The translations under genes were made by a program, and so were the position numbers. Source: Thalassia testudinum (taxonomy: Eukaryota > Streptophyta > Magnoliopsida > Alismatales > Hydrocharitaceae). From it: DNA of 64,000 bases. The notes beneath the pieces were generated by a model. That model ran no database searches, was not told the origin of the DNA, and saw only the letters and a program-made list of their open reading frames with translations. Positions 1-12,500 of this stretch are shown one piece after another (position 1 is the first letter of the stretch; every line of letters begins with the position of its first letter). The DNA is taken from NCBI GenBank assembly GCA_037157565.1, contig JAZHRO010000024.1:16746501-16810500 (forward strand). Direction: 5' to 3'.

Positions 1-3000
1 TTGTAACATTGGTTATTGTAATAGATTTGCATAATTTCTGATAAATAATCTAATATTTATCCCATTTCCCTCCTTTTTAATCCCACAACGTCACAATTTC
101 TGATATGACACTTGCAAATTTCATGACACCTCACAGGGTATTGAACAACACGAGGAAACTCAAAGAAAAAAAAAAAAATCAAGGTTTGCACATAGCTTGC
201 CCAACAATAAAAAAATGACTCTAGAAAAATGTCAAGACTTGCCAAATATTATGTGCAACAATAGAAAGAAGCTTACAAAGCAAAAGGACGGTGTGGATCC
301 TTGTCAAAGATTATTTGTCATGTAAACAGTAAGAATCAACATTACTGGAATAGTACTAGACAACTAGTTGCCTTTTGATATCCCATAAGATGGGGCATTG
401 CCCAAAAATAAAAGAAAAAAACCCTTGAAAACATGGTCCACGTTGATGCATGGAGTGACAGACAGAGAGAGAAAGAGTACGATACCCTGAGGGTTGAATG
501 TTTGGAACTTGGGGGAAATTAAAACAATGGATCTTCTCTTGGAAACATGGAAAAGAGATAAAAAAGTATAAGGACAAACGCAAGTATGAAAAGTTCGAGT
601 TTTTTTTAAGGGGAATAAATATTTTGTTAAAATGGGAGAAATTCAATACATAAGAACACATCTTTACAGGAAAAATGAGGAAAATAGAAACTTAGCACCT
701 TCAAAAGGAGGATGTTACGTTCCTTAGAAATTAAGGAAATATCAAAATACAAAAATAAAGATAGAAAATAAAGGAAAAATAAAATGAAGCATCTCAATCA
801 AGACAAGACAAGAAGAGCAACCTTACGCTTGTTGATACGACAGCTCTAACAAGATAAAATCTTGAAGAATCACGCTAACGAAAAAATCGAAATAATCGAT
901 CTTTGACTCACGTTAGAAATCTCGACCGTAATAAACAATGAGTCACATGAGGTCCCAAACAGAACAAAAACTAAACTAAAAAATAAGAAAAAGAATGACC
1001 AGTTAACTATAACAATCGATACCACCCATTGCAACATCCGACCGCCAACCGCTCCCGCATCACCCTCTGTTGGCCATGCCTTGACCACCTCATGCCGTAG
1101 CATGATCGTCGACCGCACACCGCAACACAAGACCGTGCACCGCAGCAAACGCCGCAACCATAGCACGGAGATCAACAAGTGCACCCATAGATCATGGCCA
1201 ATGCGACCGCGTCTAGCCACCACAAGAGGCAATGCGTGTCAAGGAGGAGCTCCGATCGTTGAGGAGGAGAGGTTCGGGGGGAAGAGGAGGATCCTAAGGT
1301 GGGGGGGTGGGGGGGCCTGATCGATCGAGGATCGTCGATTGGGGCCTGAGGCTTGACCTAGGGTTTTTCACTCATGAGAGGAGAAAGGGGGAACGGAGAA
1401 GAGGGGGGAGATGAAAAGCTAGAATTTTAAAAGATAATGTTCAAAATGAACGGTTACAAAAAAATATAAATAAATTTTGTTATTTTATTTATTGGATTGA
1501 AAAATTATATTATATCATTTTAAATATTATATCAATACATCTTTAAATTGTAACATTATTTTTGTTCAAAATTGGTAAGATGCTCCCAAATAACCCAACA
1601 TCATCATTGTAACATTCATTATTGTAATAGATATGCATAATTTATGATAAATAACCCAATATTTATACCATTTGGCTCCGTTTTAATCCCACAACATCCA
1701 ATGACACTTGCAAATTTCGTGACACCCTATAGGTTATTGAACAACACCAGAAAATTCAAAGAAAAAAAAAAAAATCAAGGTTTGTACATAGGATGCCCAA
1801 CGGTAAAAAAATGACTCTAGAAAAATGTCAAGACTTGCAAACATTATGTGCAACAATAGAAAGAAGCTTACAAAGCAAAGGGACGGTATGGATCCTTGTC
1901 AAAGATTATTTGCCATGTAAACAATAAGGATTAACGTTACAGGAATAGTGTTAAACAACTAGATGCCTTTCAAATCCCATTAGATGGGACATTGCCCAAA
2001 TATAAAAGAAAAAAACCCTTAAAATAATTAGATACCTCTCTTTACATGGAAGATATTGCCACAATATGGTCCACATTGCTGCATGGAGTGACAGACAGAG
2101 ATATAGAGTACCATACTGTAAGGGTTGAATCTTTGTGACTTGGGGAAATTAAAACAATGGATCTTCACTTGGAAACATAGAAATGAGAGAAAAAGAAGTA
2201 AGGACAAACGCAAATTTAAAAATGAGAGAAAGAGAAGTATGGAATCTTCAAGAGCGGAAAGCTACGTTATGTAAAAATGAGGTAAATATTAAAATATAAA
2301 AATAAAGATAGGAAATAAAAGAAAAATAAAATGAAACACCTCAAGTAACAGAAATCGAACATATTTGTTCAAGACAAGATAAGGAGAGCAACCTAACATT
2401 TATTAACACGGTAGTGCTAACGAGATAAAATCTTGAAGAAATATGCTAACGAAAATATTAAAATAATCGACCTCTAAGTCACGTCAGAAATTTCAACCAT
2501 AATGGATACGATGTCACACATAATCTCAAACAATACAAAAATTAAACTAAAAAATAAGAAAAAAAAGGACTAATCAACTCCAACAATCGATACCACCTGC
2601 TGCAACATCCGATCGCCAACCGCTCTAGAAGCATCCTCTGTTGGCCGTGCCTCGACCACCGCATGCCGTAGCACGATCATCGACCGCACACGGCAACATG
2701 ACCGCCGACCGCACACCGCAGCAAAAGCCGCGACCACATCACGGAGACCGACAAGTGCACCTGCAGACCACGGTCACTGTGACCGCACCACGACCTCCGC
2801 GATTGTCGCTACCTCAGAACACCGCTGCAACTGTGACCACGTCCATCCACCACGAGAGGTGATGTGTGTCAAGGAGGAGCTCCGATCGTCAAAGAGGAGA
2901 GGTTCGATGGGGGGGAGGAGGAGGATCCGAATGTAGGAGGGCTTGATCGGCCGAGGATGATTGATTGGAGCTTGAGGCTTGACCTATGGCTTTTCTCTCA

Positions 3001-3190
3001 TGAGAGGGGAAAGGGGAAGCAAGAGGGGGTGGGAGAGAGATGAAAAGCTAAAGTTTTAGAAGTTACTATTTATTATTAGACTATCCAAAATTAATTGTTA
3101 CCTAAAAATATAAATAAATTTGGTTAATTTGTTATTTTATATATTGGATCGGAAAATTATATTACAATACATCTTTAAATTGTAACGTAT
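1..3190. repeat. Two direct copies of a ~1.6 kb unit
   Basis: Bases 1-1560 and about 1609-3190 align along their length. Both open with a TTGTAACATT-like stretch followed by 'attgtaatagat', share an A-run near 165/1765, a purine-rich 'aaagaagcttacaaagca' segment, a GC-rich block (about 1030-1320 and 2590-2940), and the ending 'atctttaaattgtaac'. The first copy may begin before the window. The GC-rich block, read on the minus strand, resembles the retroposon at 48434-49308. No intact coding sequence is seen; short ORFs in the GC-rich block are compositional. It could be a tandem duplication or part of a larger element. Confidence 0.75.
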
Positions 3191-3834
3191 TTTCTTCTAT
3201 CAATTATAATTTAATATTTTAATAATAAAAGTGGGCCAATTTTTTTTTTAATGGAGGGTAATTTGACAATATACGTTTAAAGAAATATTTGTTTCAAAGA
3301 GGGGTGGTGGCCCTTGCGTGAGCTCCCTCCCTCTCCTTACTCTGCCATAGTGTTTATATTTAAAAGAGAAAGTAAGTGTATCTAATGATGATAAAGTAGT
3401 TCTTTATTTTTCTGTTAACAAGGGTATACTAAATGGAGGGATGATTTACTTGTCAGGTACTTAATTACATATATTTGACATAAAGTTTAAAACAAGGTAT
3501 GAGAATGATAATTCTACTTCTACACTCAATAAGAAAAAAGATGAAACCAACTAGTAGCAAGAGAAAAAATATGCTCTTACACCACAATTGGTTGACACCT
3601 TATCAAATTAGTTCAATGAAAAAAATTCACTTTATAGGTGTCAAATATTTTAAATTCTTGATATGATAATTAAGGGCCTACTTATATACAGGAAAGATGA
3701 TAACCTCTGTTTACGAAAGATGATGGAAGAACACCAGTTTGCCTTTAAACCCAAGTTTATCTAAACATATCATTGACTGAGGGTTCCGAGTTAATCCTTC
3801 TTTTCATCACTTAGAATAGAATACTGAAATTGAA
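3191..3834. other. Gene-free AT-rich stretch
   Basis: I see no coding, RNA or repeat structure that I can name here. Confidence 0.5.
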
Positions 3835-5160
3835 TTAGAGGGGGATGAATAATGAAATTGAAAATATAATTGACAAATAAAATTTCAATCGCACAAATAA
3901 CACAATGATTTTTAGGTAAAAATTCAAACCAGGAGAAAACCACCATCTAAGTCAATCCTTGACTTAGGATTTTTTATCACTTAGTATCAATCCACTAATC
4001 ACACTACTTAAAACAAGGGTAGTATATCTCAATTACAATTCACACCTCCGATCTCAAAATTGAGATTTCTTCCTTTGCCAAAAAGAGACAGGGATCCGAT
4101 AGGTCGGATACCAAAGTATAGCAAGTATATGAAATAAACATAAAAGACACCCTATAGATCTCTCCAAAGGTATGTATAATAATATCTAGCAACTAAGGGT
4201 GAAGGTGAACTCCCTAATGATGACAGTGGCAGCACAATAGAGAGGGAGTATTGGAGCATGCCCAAGGAATCTGGATTGCACAATAATAGGGCAGTAGAGT
4301 GAGAAGAGCAAGTGTGTTTGCTCATAGAATTGTCTCTCAATAGTGTGTTTAGCCTAAGAGAGGTTAAGAGGTATATATAGGCATCATAAGAACCTTCAAG
4401 AAGGCTTAGGAGGCTCCTCCTAGACATTGGGGATATCCTCAAGAGATTTGGTTGAAATCCAAATCAAATCAGGCTCAAGATGACTCTGATAGTAGAATCA
4501 GACATTTGACTAATTTCTTAGTCGTTTGATTTTAAGGGTTAGAGTCCTTGTAATTGATTGGATGGAAACATGATTCTATGTTAGATGTCTGACATGACAT
4601 TTTAAGATGTCTGACAAAATCTTGGATGTCTGATTTCATGTGGGGTCAGTTCTTGGATTGAATAAGATCCAAACAGGGTTCTAGTATATTAAGGTCAGAC
4701 ATTTGACAGTGGTTCTGGATGTCTGAATGTCATGATGATCTTGAGCTTTGGATTTCTTGCGAATCCAAAAGCGTGATTTCATCTGACAAACTTCTCGTTA
4801 AGTGAGTTTAGGTGTAATGTTCCATTATTGGACGTATGGAGTTATGTCTAGATGCCTGGAACACAGGTAAAATAACCCAATGGTTGGATATGTTTTGACA
4901 CAAGGAAATTTGGAAGTGATTCGTGCTAGTGGTAATGTCAATGGACGACTGATAGGATTACCAGATGTCTAAACTGATCTATGGACATCTAAAGTTATGT
5001 TTATTCATCTGGAGCCTAAGTGCTTAAAAAGGTAAAGCACAGGCTATAGTGATTGGTCGTCTAATTAAAGTATCAGATGACTTAAACTGAAATATCAGAT
5101 GTCTTGAAACTATTTCAAACGTCTGATGGATGTTTCTGAGTTGGGTTTTTGTTTATAAGT
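3835..5160 (-). repeat. Old LTR-like repeat with decayed GACGTC motifs
   Basis: It begins with 'ttagagggggatgaata', a phrase also present in diverged form near 53020. It continues through a 'cactacttaaaacaagggtagta' block that is also at 19800, then a TATA-like 'gtatatatagg' near 4370. From 4490 to 5130 lie a dozen or so copies of a motif such as 'agatgtctga' or 'cagacatttga'. The related fragment at 19751-20900 has the same order with intact GACGTC cores. If the TATA is read on the minus strand, the motif array lies upstream of it, as a U3 enhancer would. The element type (copia or gypsy) is not settled. Confidence 0.55.
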
Positions 5161-5551
5161 TTTTCCTAAGTGTTGTGAGTTGAAGTCTAAAGATTATATA
5201 TATATATTCAGTGGGGGGGCTCTTTATAATTCTTTCTAGACTCAATAAAATAGAAAAGTACAACTTTTGTAAAATCATACAATAGCTCCTAAGACCTAAA
5301 CATAAACATATCTTCATCCTTTTGATTCCTTGTCTTTGAGATAATAGAACTTGCAATAGGGTTATGTACGAACAAAATATGGTATGACCAGTATTTATTT
5401 TTCTTTTAGTTATTTTGTAAAATCATCAAAATACTATTTAAGAAAGATTGAACTAATAAATACATCATTCACTCAACTCTTCGTTATGTGTAAACATTAA
5501 AATTGTACTTAAATAGAGGAATTAAATAAAAATTACTTGTAAAATAATTAA

Positions 5552-5918
5552 GTTGTGTTCGGTAACGATAGTAAATAGAATGTTAAGGGTTAAATGAGGG
5601 GTTGGGGGTGGGTTCTAAGATAAGGTTAAAGAGTTTAATTTTATCTTTATTCGTATCAATGATTACCATACTTTACATCACATTAATACTGATATATATT
5701 AAAATACATATACTCCAATATAATATATCAATTAAAATATATTCACAGTGTCATATTAATGCACTTTCACCTATATCATAATATTAAAAAATCATCAACT
5801 AATATCAAATTACGATACCAATCGGTACAAACTTATCAATTATTAGAAACTCACCAAACAAATAGCTGACCAAACTTAGACCACTCTAATTTTATCCCTA
5901 AACTAACCAAACCTTCAA
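5552..5918. mobile_element. MITE, copy 1 of an AT-rich family
   Basis: The ends are 'tgtgttcggtaacgat' and 'cctaaactaaccaaacc', imperfect inverted versions of each other. The AT-rich interior ('cacctatatcataatatta', 'aaaatcatcaactaatatca') matches the copy at 5974-6296. There is no coding capacity. Confidence 0.5.
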
Positions 5919-5973
5919 ATAAATGCAACCTATAACGTGACATTTAATTTCTCGACATGACACTTAATTTTCT

Positions 5974-6296
5974 AAGGCTCTATTTGGTTAGAAGATAACT
6001 CAAGGGTTATCCTCCGATCAAAGAATTACAAAAGAAAGTAGAAAGTATTGATTCTAAAGTCAAATGATATAACGTATTTCACTTTACTAATTAACATCAA
6101 ATAATCCCACTACATCACATTAATATCAATATATATCTACTTCAACATAATATATATATATTAAAATACATTCACTACATCACATCAATACACTCACACT
6201 TATATTATAATACTAAAAAATTATCTACTAACATCGTATCATACTATTTATCATTTTATTTCACAACTTATTCTTATACTCTAACTAAACACTCTT
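5974..6296. mobile_element. MITE, copy 2 of the same family
   Basis: The left end is 'ggctctatttggttag' and the right end 'aactaaacactc', imperfect terminal inverted repeats. The interior matches copy 1 and, in reverse orientation, the copy at 25428-25747. TIRs of the form GGnTnTnTTTGG are typical of PIF/Harbinger or hAT MITEs; I cannot decide which. Confidence 0.6.
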
Positions 6297-6571
6297 CTCT
6301 ATTTATTTCTACGGTAATTTATCACGATAAAATCGTTCTCCTCCTACCAAATGCATAAGTATATATAAAAAAAAATATAATTTCTTCGTAATTCCACCCA
6401 TCCCATGAGCCCTACATTAATTTATCTTTTTTACACCTAACCGAAGATATCTATCCTCTTCTCACGCAGAACACCAGCCAACACTCGCCAAAGATGCGGG
6501 GGTACGTGGGTGTGGTAGGGGGTTGTGTTTTAGTTTTCCCGCACCTCTCCTCCGAGCATCATCTCCATCCA
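6297..6571 (+). promoter_or_regulatory. Putative promoter and 5' leader of the RlmN gene
   Basis: A TATA-like 'gtatatataaaa' lies at about 6359-6370, roughly 200 bases before the chosen ATG. A pyrimidine-rich leader follows. The MITE at 5974-6296 abuts this region. The transcription start is not visible; this is inference from position and the TATA match. Confidence 0.3.
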
Positions 6572-9500
6572 ATGGCCTCCCTCCTCAGGGGAACGCAGCT
6601 CCCCGTGAGGCTCCCTTCCCACCACCTCCCCACACTCCCCCTATTCCGCTCCTTCTCCCTCCCTCTCCGCGCCAGCGCTCTCCCATCCCTCGACCTCTCC
6701 TCCACTTTCCGTACGGAAGCTCCAACTTAACCCCGCACTCACCCCCCCTACATCTCTTTGCGTGATCTTCCTGTTCCTTCCGTTTCAGGTGAAGGTGCCC
6801 CTCCGGAGTCCAAGGTTCCGCTGAAGGAAATGGACTTCCCCCAACTCGAGGTACCCATCCTCCTGCTTTTCTATTGGTTGCTTTGGCGTTTAGCCATCTG
6901 TTGTTAACTTGTTATTATATATGAACATTGTGAGGTTAATTGGTGTTGCAGAAGTGGGTGCAGTCGAGGGGTTTCAGGTCGGGGCAGGCGTTGATGCTGT
7001 GGAAGCGTTTATATGGGGACAACATCTGGGCGCATTCCGTCGACGAGCTCGAAGGTATCTTCTTTCTTTCCTTTTTCAGTTGTTGAGCTTCACAACGCCA
7101 TCTCTTTCTCTTTTGGTTGAGGATCTGTCACTCAATAGTGCGCAATCGCTTTTGGCCTTCCGTAACTCTTTAGAAATGGTTCCACATTGGAAACTTTGGA
7201 TTACAATTTACAACTCTTGAGGATTACTGCTTGTTAACTTGAGCTTAAGCATTTTGGTTGTTGTCTTGATTCTATTAGAGGTTAGAAATGATACGTTGTC
7301 AATGCCCTTTTTTATACTAGACTAGAATAATATTAGAAATTTAGAATGGAACTTTGAAGCATTTTGGACGGTTGCTTTGAGTCCATTAGAAACCCAATAA
7401 ACTGTCAAGGCTATTTTTCTCAGTACGATTTGGGTCTAGGCCTGAATCATTACATCTTCTATGAATTTAGCCATGTCAAGGCTATTTTTCTCAGTACTTC
7501 TAAGAAGATTGATCATCAGCATTGCAATGGTTCTTGACAGGCCGATGTCATATCCTTCTAGCCGGACTACGGAGATTGAAATTGAAACGTCATTTGGCAA
7601 CTGTGTTATTCCAGTAGTGTACTGTAGGTGTACGTCTGTATCAAGGCACCCTGGATGGAACCTTCACTATTGCTGAGAGTTCCAGTTGAATCATCGCTGT
7701 TGGGGTGTGAGGAAGTGGATGACATTATATTAGATGATCTCATGATCATGAGGTGTGAAGTGGTGAATAATTAGACATTATCAAATTGTTGAAACCTCAT
7801 CTTGAGATGACATGAACACAGTTTCTTCTTGCTATAAATGATGATCTATTCTAGAGTTTAAACTTCTCAATTGTTGGTCATTGATATCTAGCCCATTCTT
7901 CTTTACATCAGCGATTCATTTACTGAAAATGCTAAAATGGCAGGGCAAAAATTGAGTCTAATTGTGAGTACTCTGAATTTTCTCGAATGCCTTAAATAGC
8001 AGTTGATTGCCAAGTTTAAATTTTGATAAAGATTTTACATGAGCTTTCTTGGAAATTTGAGGCCCATTTAGCTCATGGATTATCCCCTCTTTTTCGGGGA
8101 ATAACCCCCATTTGCCTCAGGTTTTATCTTAACACCAGTTGAGCATTTAACACAAGTTTGGCCTGACCCTTGTTTGACGGGTGGATAAGTTAACACCAGT
8201 CGTTTTGGGGGGTTGGCTCCTGAGTCCTGACTTAACTCCCTATTCAATAAACATCAGCAGGGGCATTACACCTTCATAGGCAAACACAAACAAGGGTTGT
8301 CTCCTATTTTCATTTTGCAAACTTGGGCTTGCAAACCCCTTGGTTGAACTATTCCTTAAGCTTGTGTTGCAAAATATAGGATTCTCTGTTTTGTATCATT
8401 GATACCCAACTGGGTGTCAGTCTAGTTATTGGCATATTGATGCAGCTTTTTGCTCTAGTTAAGGGCTAATCATGAATGGGTAGAAGGTGAACATTATCAA
8501 CAAGAGTGGTGCACTTCCAAGTGCATGGAAGTATAAATTGCTGGTGGGGGGAGGGTGGGGGGTTAGAGAAGATAGCCTACACTAGAGGTGATTGTTTGAA
8601 TGTTTTCATTTCACTTCGACACAAGAGAAACATTATAATTAGGTTCCATTGCAGTAGAGCAATTACACTGCAAAAGTTACCACATTCCAAGTGAGTTTTG
8701 GACTTTTTCATAATTGTAGGAAGTTGTTGAGCCAGAACCTTAGTGGGATGGATTAGTCCTAGGACCATATAAATGATACTGGAATTTAAAAACCAACCTT
8801 AGTAGGAATTAAGTACCATACAAGGAAAAGTAGTTACGCAGGTAGAATTCTCTCATGGACCTTGTAAATCACCTCCAATACACATCCTCTTTGCCTAGTG
8901 ATCTAACTATTTGACCTTTCAAGAAAGAAAATCTAACAATTCAAATCTTTGACCAGAATGCTAGATTTGAGTTGGGGGCTTGTAATACCTAATGTAGTCC
9001 TGATTCCTAAATCTTTAATTGCAGAGACCGAGATCAGTCATGAAGTGCAGATGATTGCAAGCTAGTAGTTAGTAACTTAGGTGGACCCACTAGGGCATGG
9101 CCGTAGCATGTTGTTATGGAATAAGGATTGGTGCGTGTCATGGGATCTGTGCTTTAGTTTGTCTCTGTGGGCTGCCTTGTTAGGCATCAGTGAGCATCCT
9201 GCAACATTGCTGGATTTGGAACACTCTATGTGAGAAATTATGGGAAGTGATTCATAGGAAGTGAAAGAGAGTTCATCACCATGAAGGGAGGACTTGGCAG
9301 TAGTCAATTGGAATGGACTTTATATTTTATGTGGAGAAAGACTTGGTGCCTTTCATTTAGTTGGAAGTGGCAAAAGCATTTTTCTCTCTCCCTTTAGTAG
9401 AAAGAATTTTGCTATATATTTTTTTGAGCTTTTCTGTGTTAGATAGTGGACTTACACTTAATTCTATATTAACTTGTCTCCTTGCATATAACTCTGACAT

Positions 9501-12500
9501 AAATCATATTTTCCTCCATCTTAAATTAAGCTGATGAGCTGCATGGTATTGGTTCAGCATGAATTGTGACATTAGAAAATGTGCACCCCTGCGGATGCCT
9601 ATATTTCATCACCTTAGTTTCCCTGCCTTTACATCTAATGCTAGGTCTAAGGTGCCGACGCCTTGTGTTTGTTTGATTCTTGGTTTCAGGTCTGAATAAG
9701 GATTTCAAAAGCATGATAGGTGAGCATGCTTCTTTTACGGCAGTGACATTGAAGGATGTTCTTACAGCATCAGATGGTACTAGAAAGGTACCTTCAAACT
9801 TCCTTTCATTCTCTGATTAGTTTCATCTGGATATTTTACTTCTGTTGTTTCACAGAGTATGCATATGCATGCTTTTGTGTTATCATACATTGAGACTGGT
9901 ATCACCATTGCTGAACCTCACTGGAAATCACAGATATTATTTTCTTTGGTAGATGGATCAGTCATAGAAACAGTTGTGATTCCATCTAGTCGGGGAAGAA
10001 ATACTGTCTGTGTATCAAGTCAAGTGGGTTGTGCAATGAACTGCCAGTTCTGCTACACTGGCAGGTATGGTTGTTTCTTATTTTCACTGCTTGGTCATTA
10101 CAATTGATGTTGTTGTGGACAAAACTGCAGTATGCAGAATTTAGATTGCCTTTCTGTTTCATAGGATGGGCTTGAGGAAAAATTTGACAGCAGCAGAAAT
10201 AGTAGAGCAGGCAGTTTTTGCAAGGCGAATGTTTTCTAGTGAATTGGGACAAATCAACAATGTTGTCTTTATGGTAAGATTGTCAGCTGCAAATCCTCAA
10301 GTTTCTGAATCTTTCTTGTTAGCAAGCTTGGACTTCATACCTTAAAGCACAGTTTTGACTTCTATGATGCAAATCTGATATTGCTAGATAAATTAATTCT
10401 TAATATTATTACTTAATTTAATCATAGTACTGATAATGCAAAATTCCAAGAGGGACACTGATCTATTCTCATGCCTATCTTACTGTTGGAGTTTAGAGTA
10501 AATAAATGCCACATGTACTGTACACGTGGCACTGTGGGTCCATAGGAGTCGGCCACCATGGCCATAGGGCCTTAGCTTGCATGTCAAGGTTGTTTTGTGC
10601 CGCTTGTGGCAATTTTGTTCAGAGATAATTAGGATTTGTTGGGTTTCTTAGTTTTGAGTGGTTAGGATTTGATTTTCTGTTTTTTATTTTTAGAAATAGG
10701 ATTGCTTCTCTTTAAAGGGAGACTAATACTTGCATGTTAATTGATTTGCAATGATATTTTCTATTCGTAAAACACCTCTCCTCTCTCCTTTCTATTCTAC
10801 AAAAACAGGAAGCTTACTGTTCATGCTACTGTTCATGTGAACAGTACACGAACACTAACAGTGGCCACAGCGCCTTCCCCCAATCTCTGCTGCACGTCAT
10901 CAAACTTCAACACTTACAATATATGGGTGGTACTCTTTTCTTTGTAGAAGGGAGGAAGGATGAAGCAAAAAACATGGTTGCATTGGCGAAGATCTTTGGA
11001 GACTTCTTTGACCTAGGAGCCAATCTTTCCAGATATTTTACTTAAAAAACACCTTTCCAGATAAGTTTTTATTCCCTTTTTCATGTCTAACGAGGAGATG
11101 AAGTGCTCTCAAGCACTCGGGATAACTTCAAGCCTTTGCCCATTACTCATGTGGGTTTGGCTTTTGAAGGCCATTTCTACTAGAGTCGGTGTTTGGTTTC
11201 CTATGCTCAAGAGGTTCGAGAAGAGGTTGGTAGGATGGAGAGAAAAGTTGCTTCTAGGTGATTGTGAAAATTTGCAAACATATAAAAGTGTCGGCATGAA
11301 ATTACGATCATTAACAGAATTCTAAACTCTCAAAAATAGACGTAAATCACATATAGTTCGAGTTTGAGTCATCCTAAAGGAGGTAAATTATCTAAATTGC
11401 TAATTATTAACTAAATAATTTTTTTGATTTTAATTTTTAGGATAGGAATAGACACCAAACCTAAAACCAAGGACTAAAGTGTAGAGTACGGGCATAAATG
11501 AAAAATTACGAATAAATAATTTCATACAAATCTAAAAACTTTAAGGGCTCGTTTGGAAGGGGGATAAAACACTGTAGGATAGGTTAAAGTCCATTACATG
11601 TAGATGGGTGTTTGTTTGGGTGGTGGAATAAAATGAGGGTTAAGTGGGGGCATAAAATGATTGGTGTTATGATGTGATGTTAGTTAATATTTGTTTAATA
11701 GTATAAGTGGGAGTGGAGAATGTTAGTTGGTATTTGTTTAATATTAAAAGTGAGAGTGAAGGGTGTAGTGGGTACTTGTGTATTAGTAAAAGTGAGAATA
11801 AATGTTATTGTGATTTAGTTGGAATGATTGGAAGTGATTGTTTAAAAATTTGTGTTGAAGTGATGGGAAAACCTCAACAAATACCCCAGGTTGGGAAAAA
11901 AACTCCCTAAACCCCACCACCAACCAAACACACCTTAAGAAAATTAGCAGAGGTGTATAACTAAATAAACAGACTGCCTACAAAAATTCACACAAAAGCA
12001 CATGGGGATTGAACCGTGACAGTGAAAGGGTTGAAACGTAAACAAATTTGTACTTTTTTCTTCACGGAATCTACACATGAAATTTGGTGAGAATTTAAGT
12101 CTAAGGGAAGAAAACTATACAAAAAAATTGAGAAAATTTGGATGCACAGAATTAAAGAAATAAATTCGGGAAGTAAAGAACAAAATTATAAACTACCAAA
12201 TACAAAATAAATGTGCACTACTTAAAAAAAAAATCGCACTAATCGCTAAGCACGAAATATGAAGCAATAAACTGAAGTTGGGAGAAAATAACTAGAGGTA
12301 GTCTGAGTTAATGAAACTAATATCAAGAGTACAAAGGAACTAAAGTTACAACTAAAACTTGCAAAAAAAAAAGACAGAGCGCTGGTGCTGCCTAGATAGA
12401 GGTCGGATTACGAACAACGTTGGTGGGGAGTAGTGGAGAAGGTTGGTGAAGCCCCTTGCCTGGAGGAGGAAGAGAGAGAAGAAGAGAATGCCTTACTAAG

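Noticed and set aside
6494..6571. Upstream in-frame ATG for the RlmN gene (26 extra residues)
   Set aside because: The Met at 6572 has better context and begins a typical transit peptide; transcript data could overturn this.
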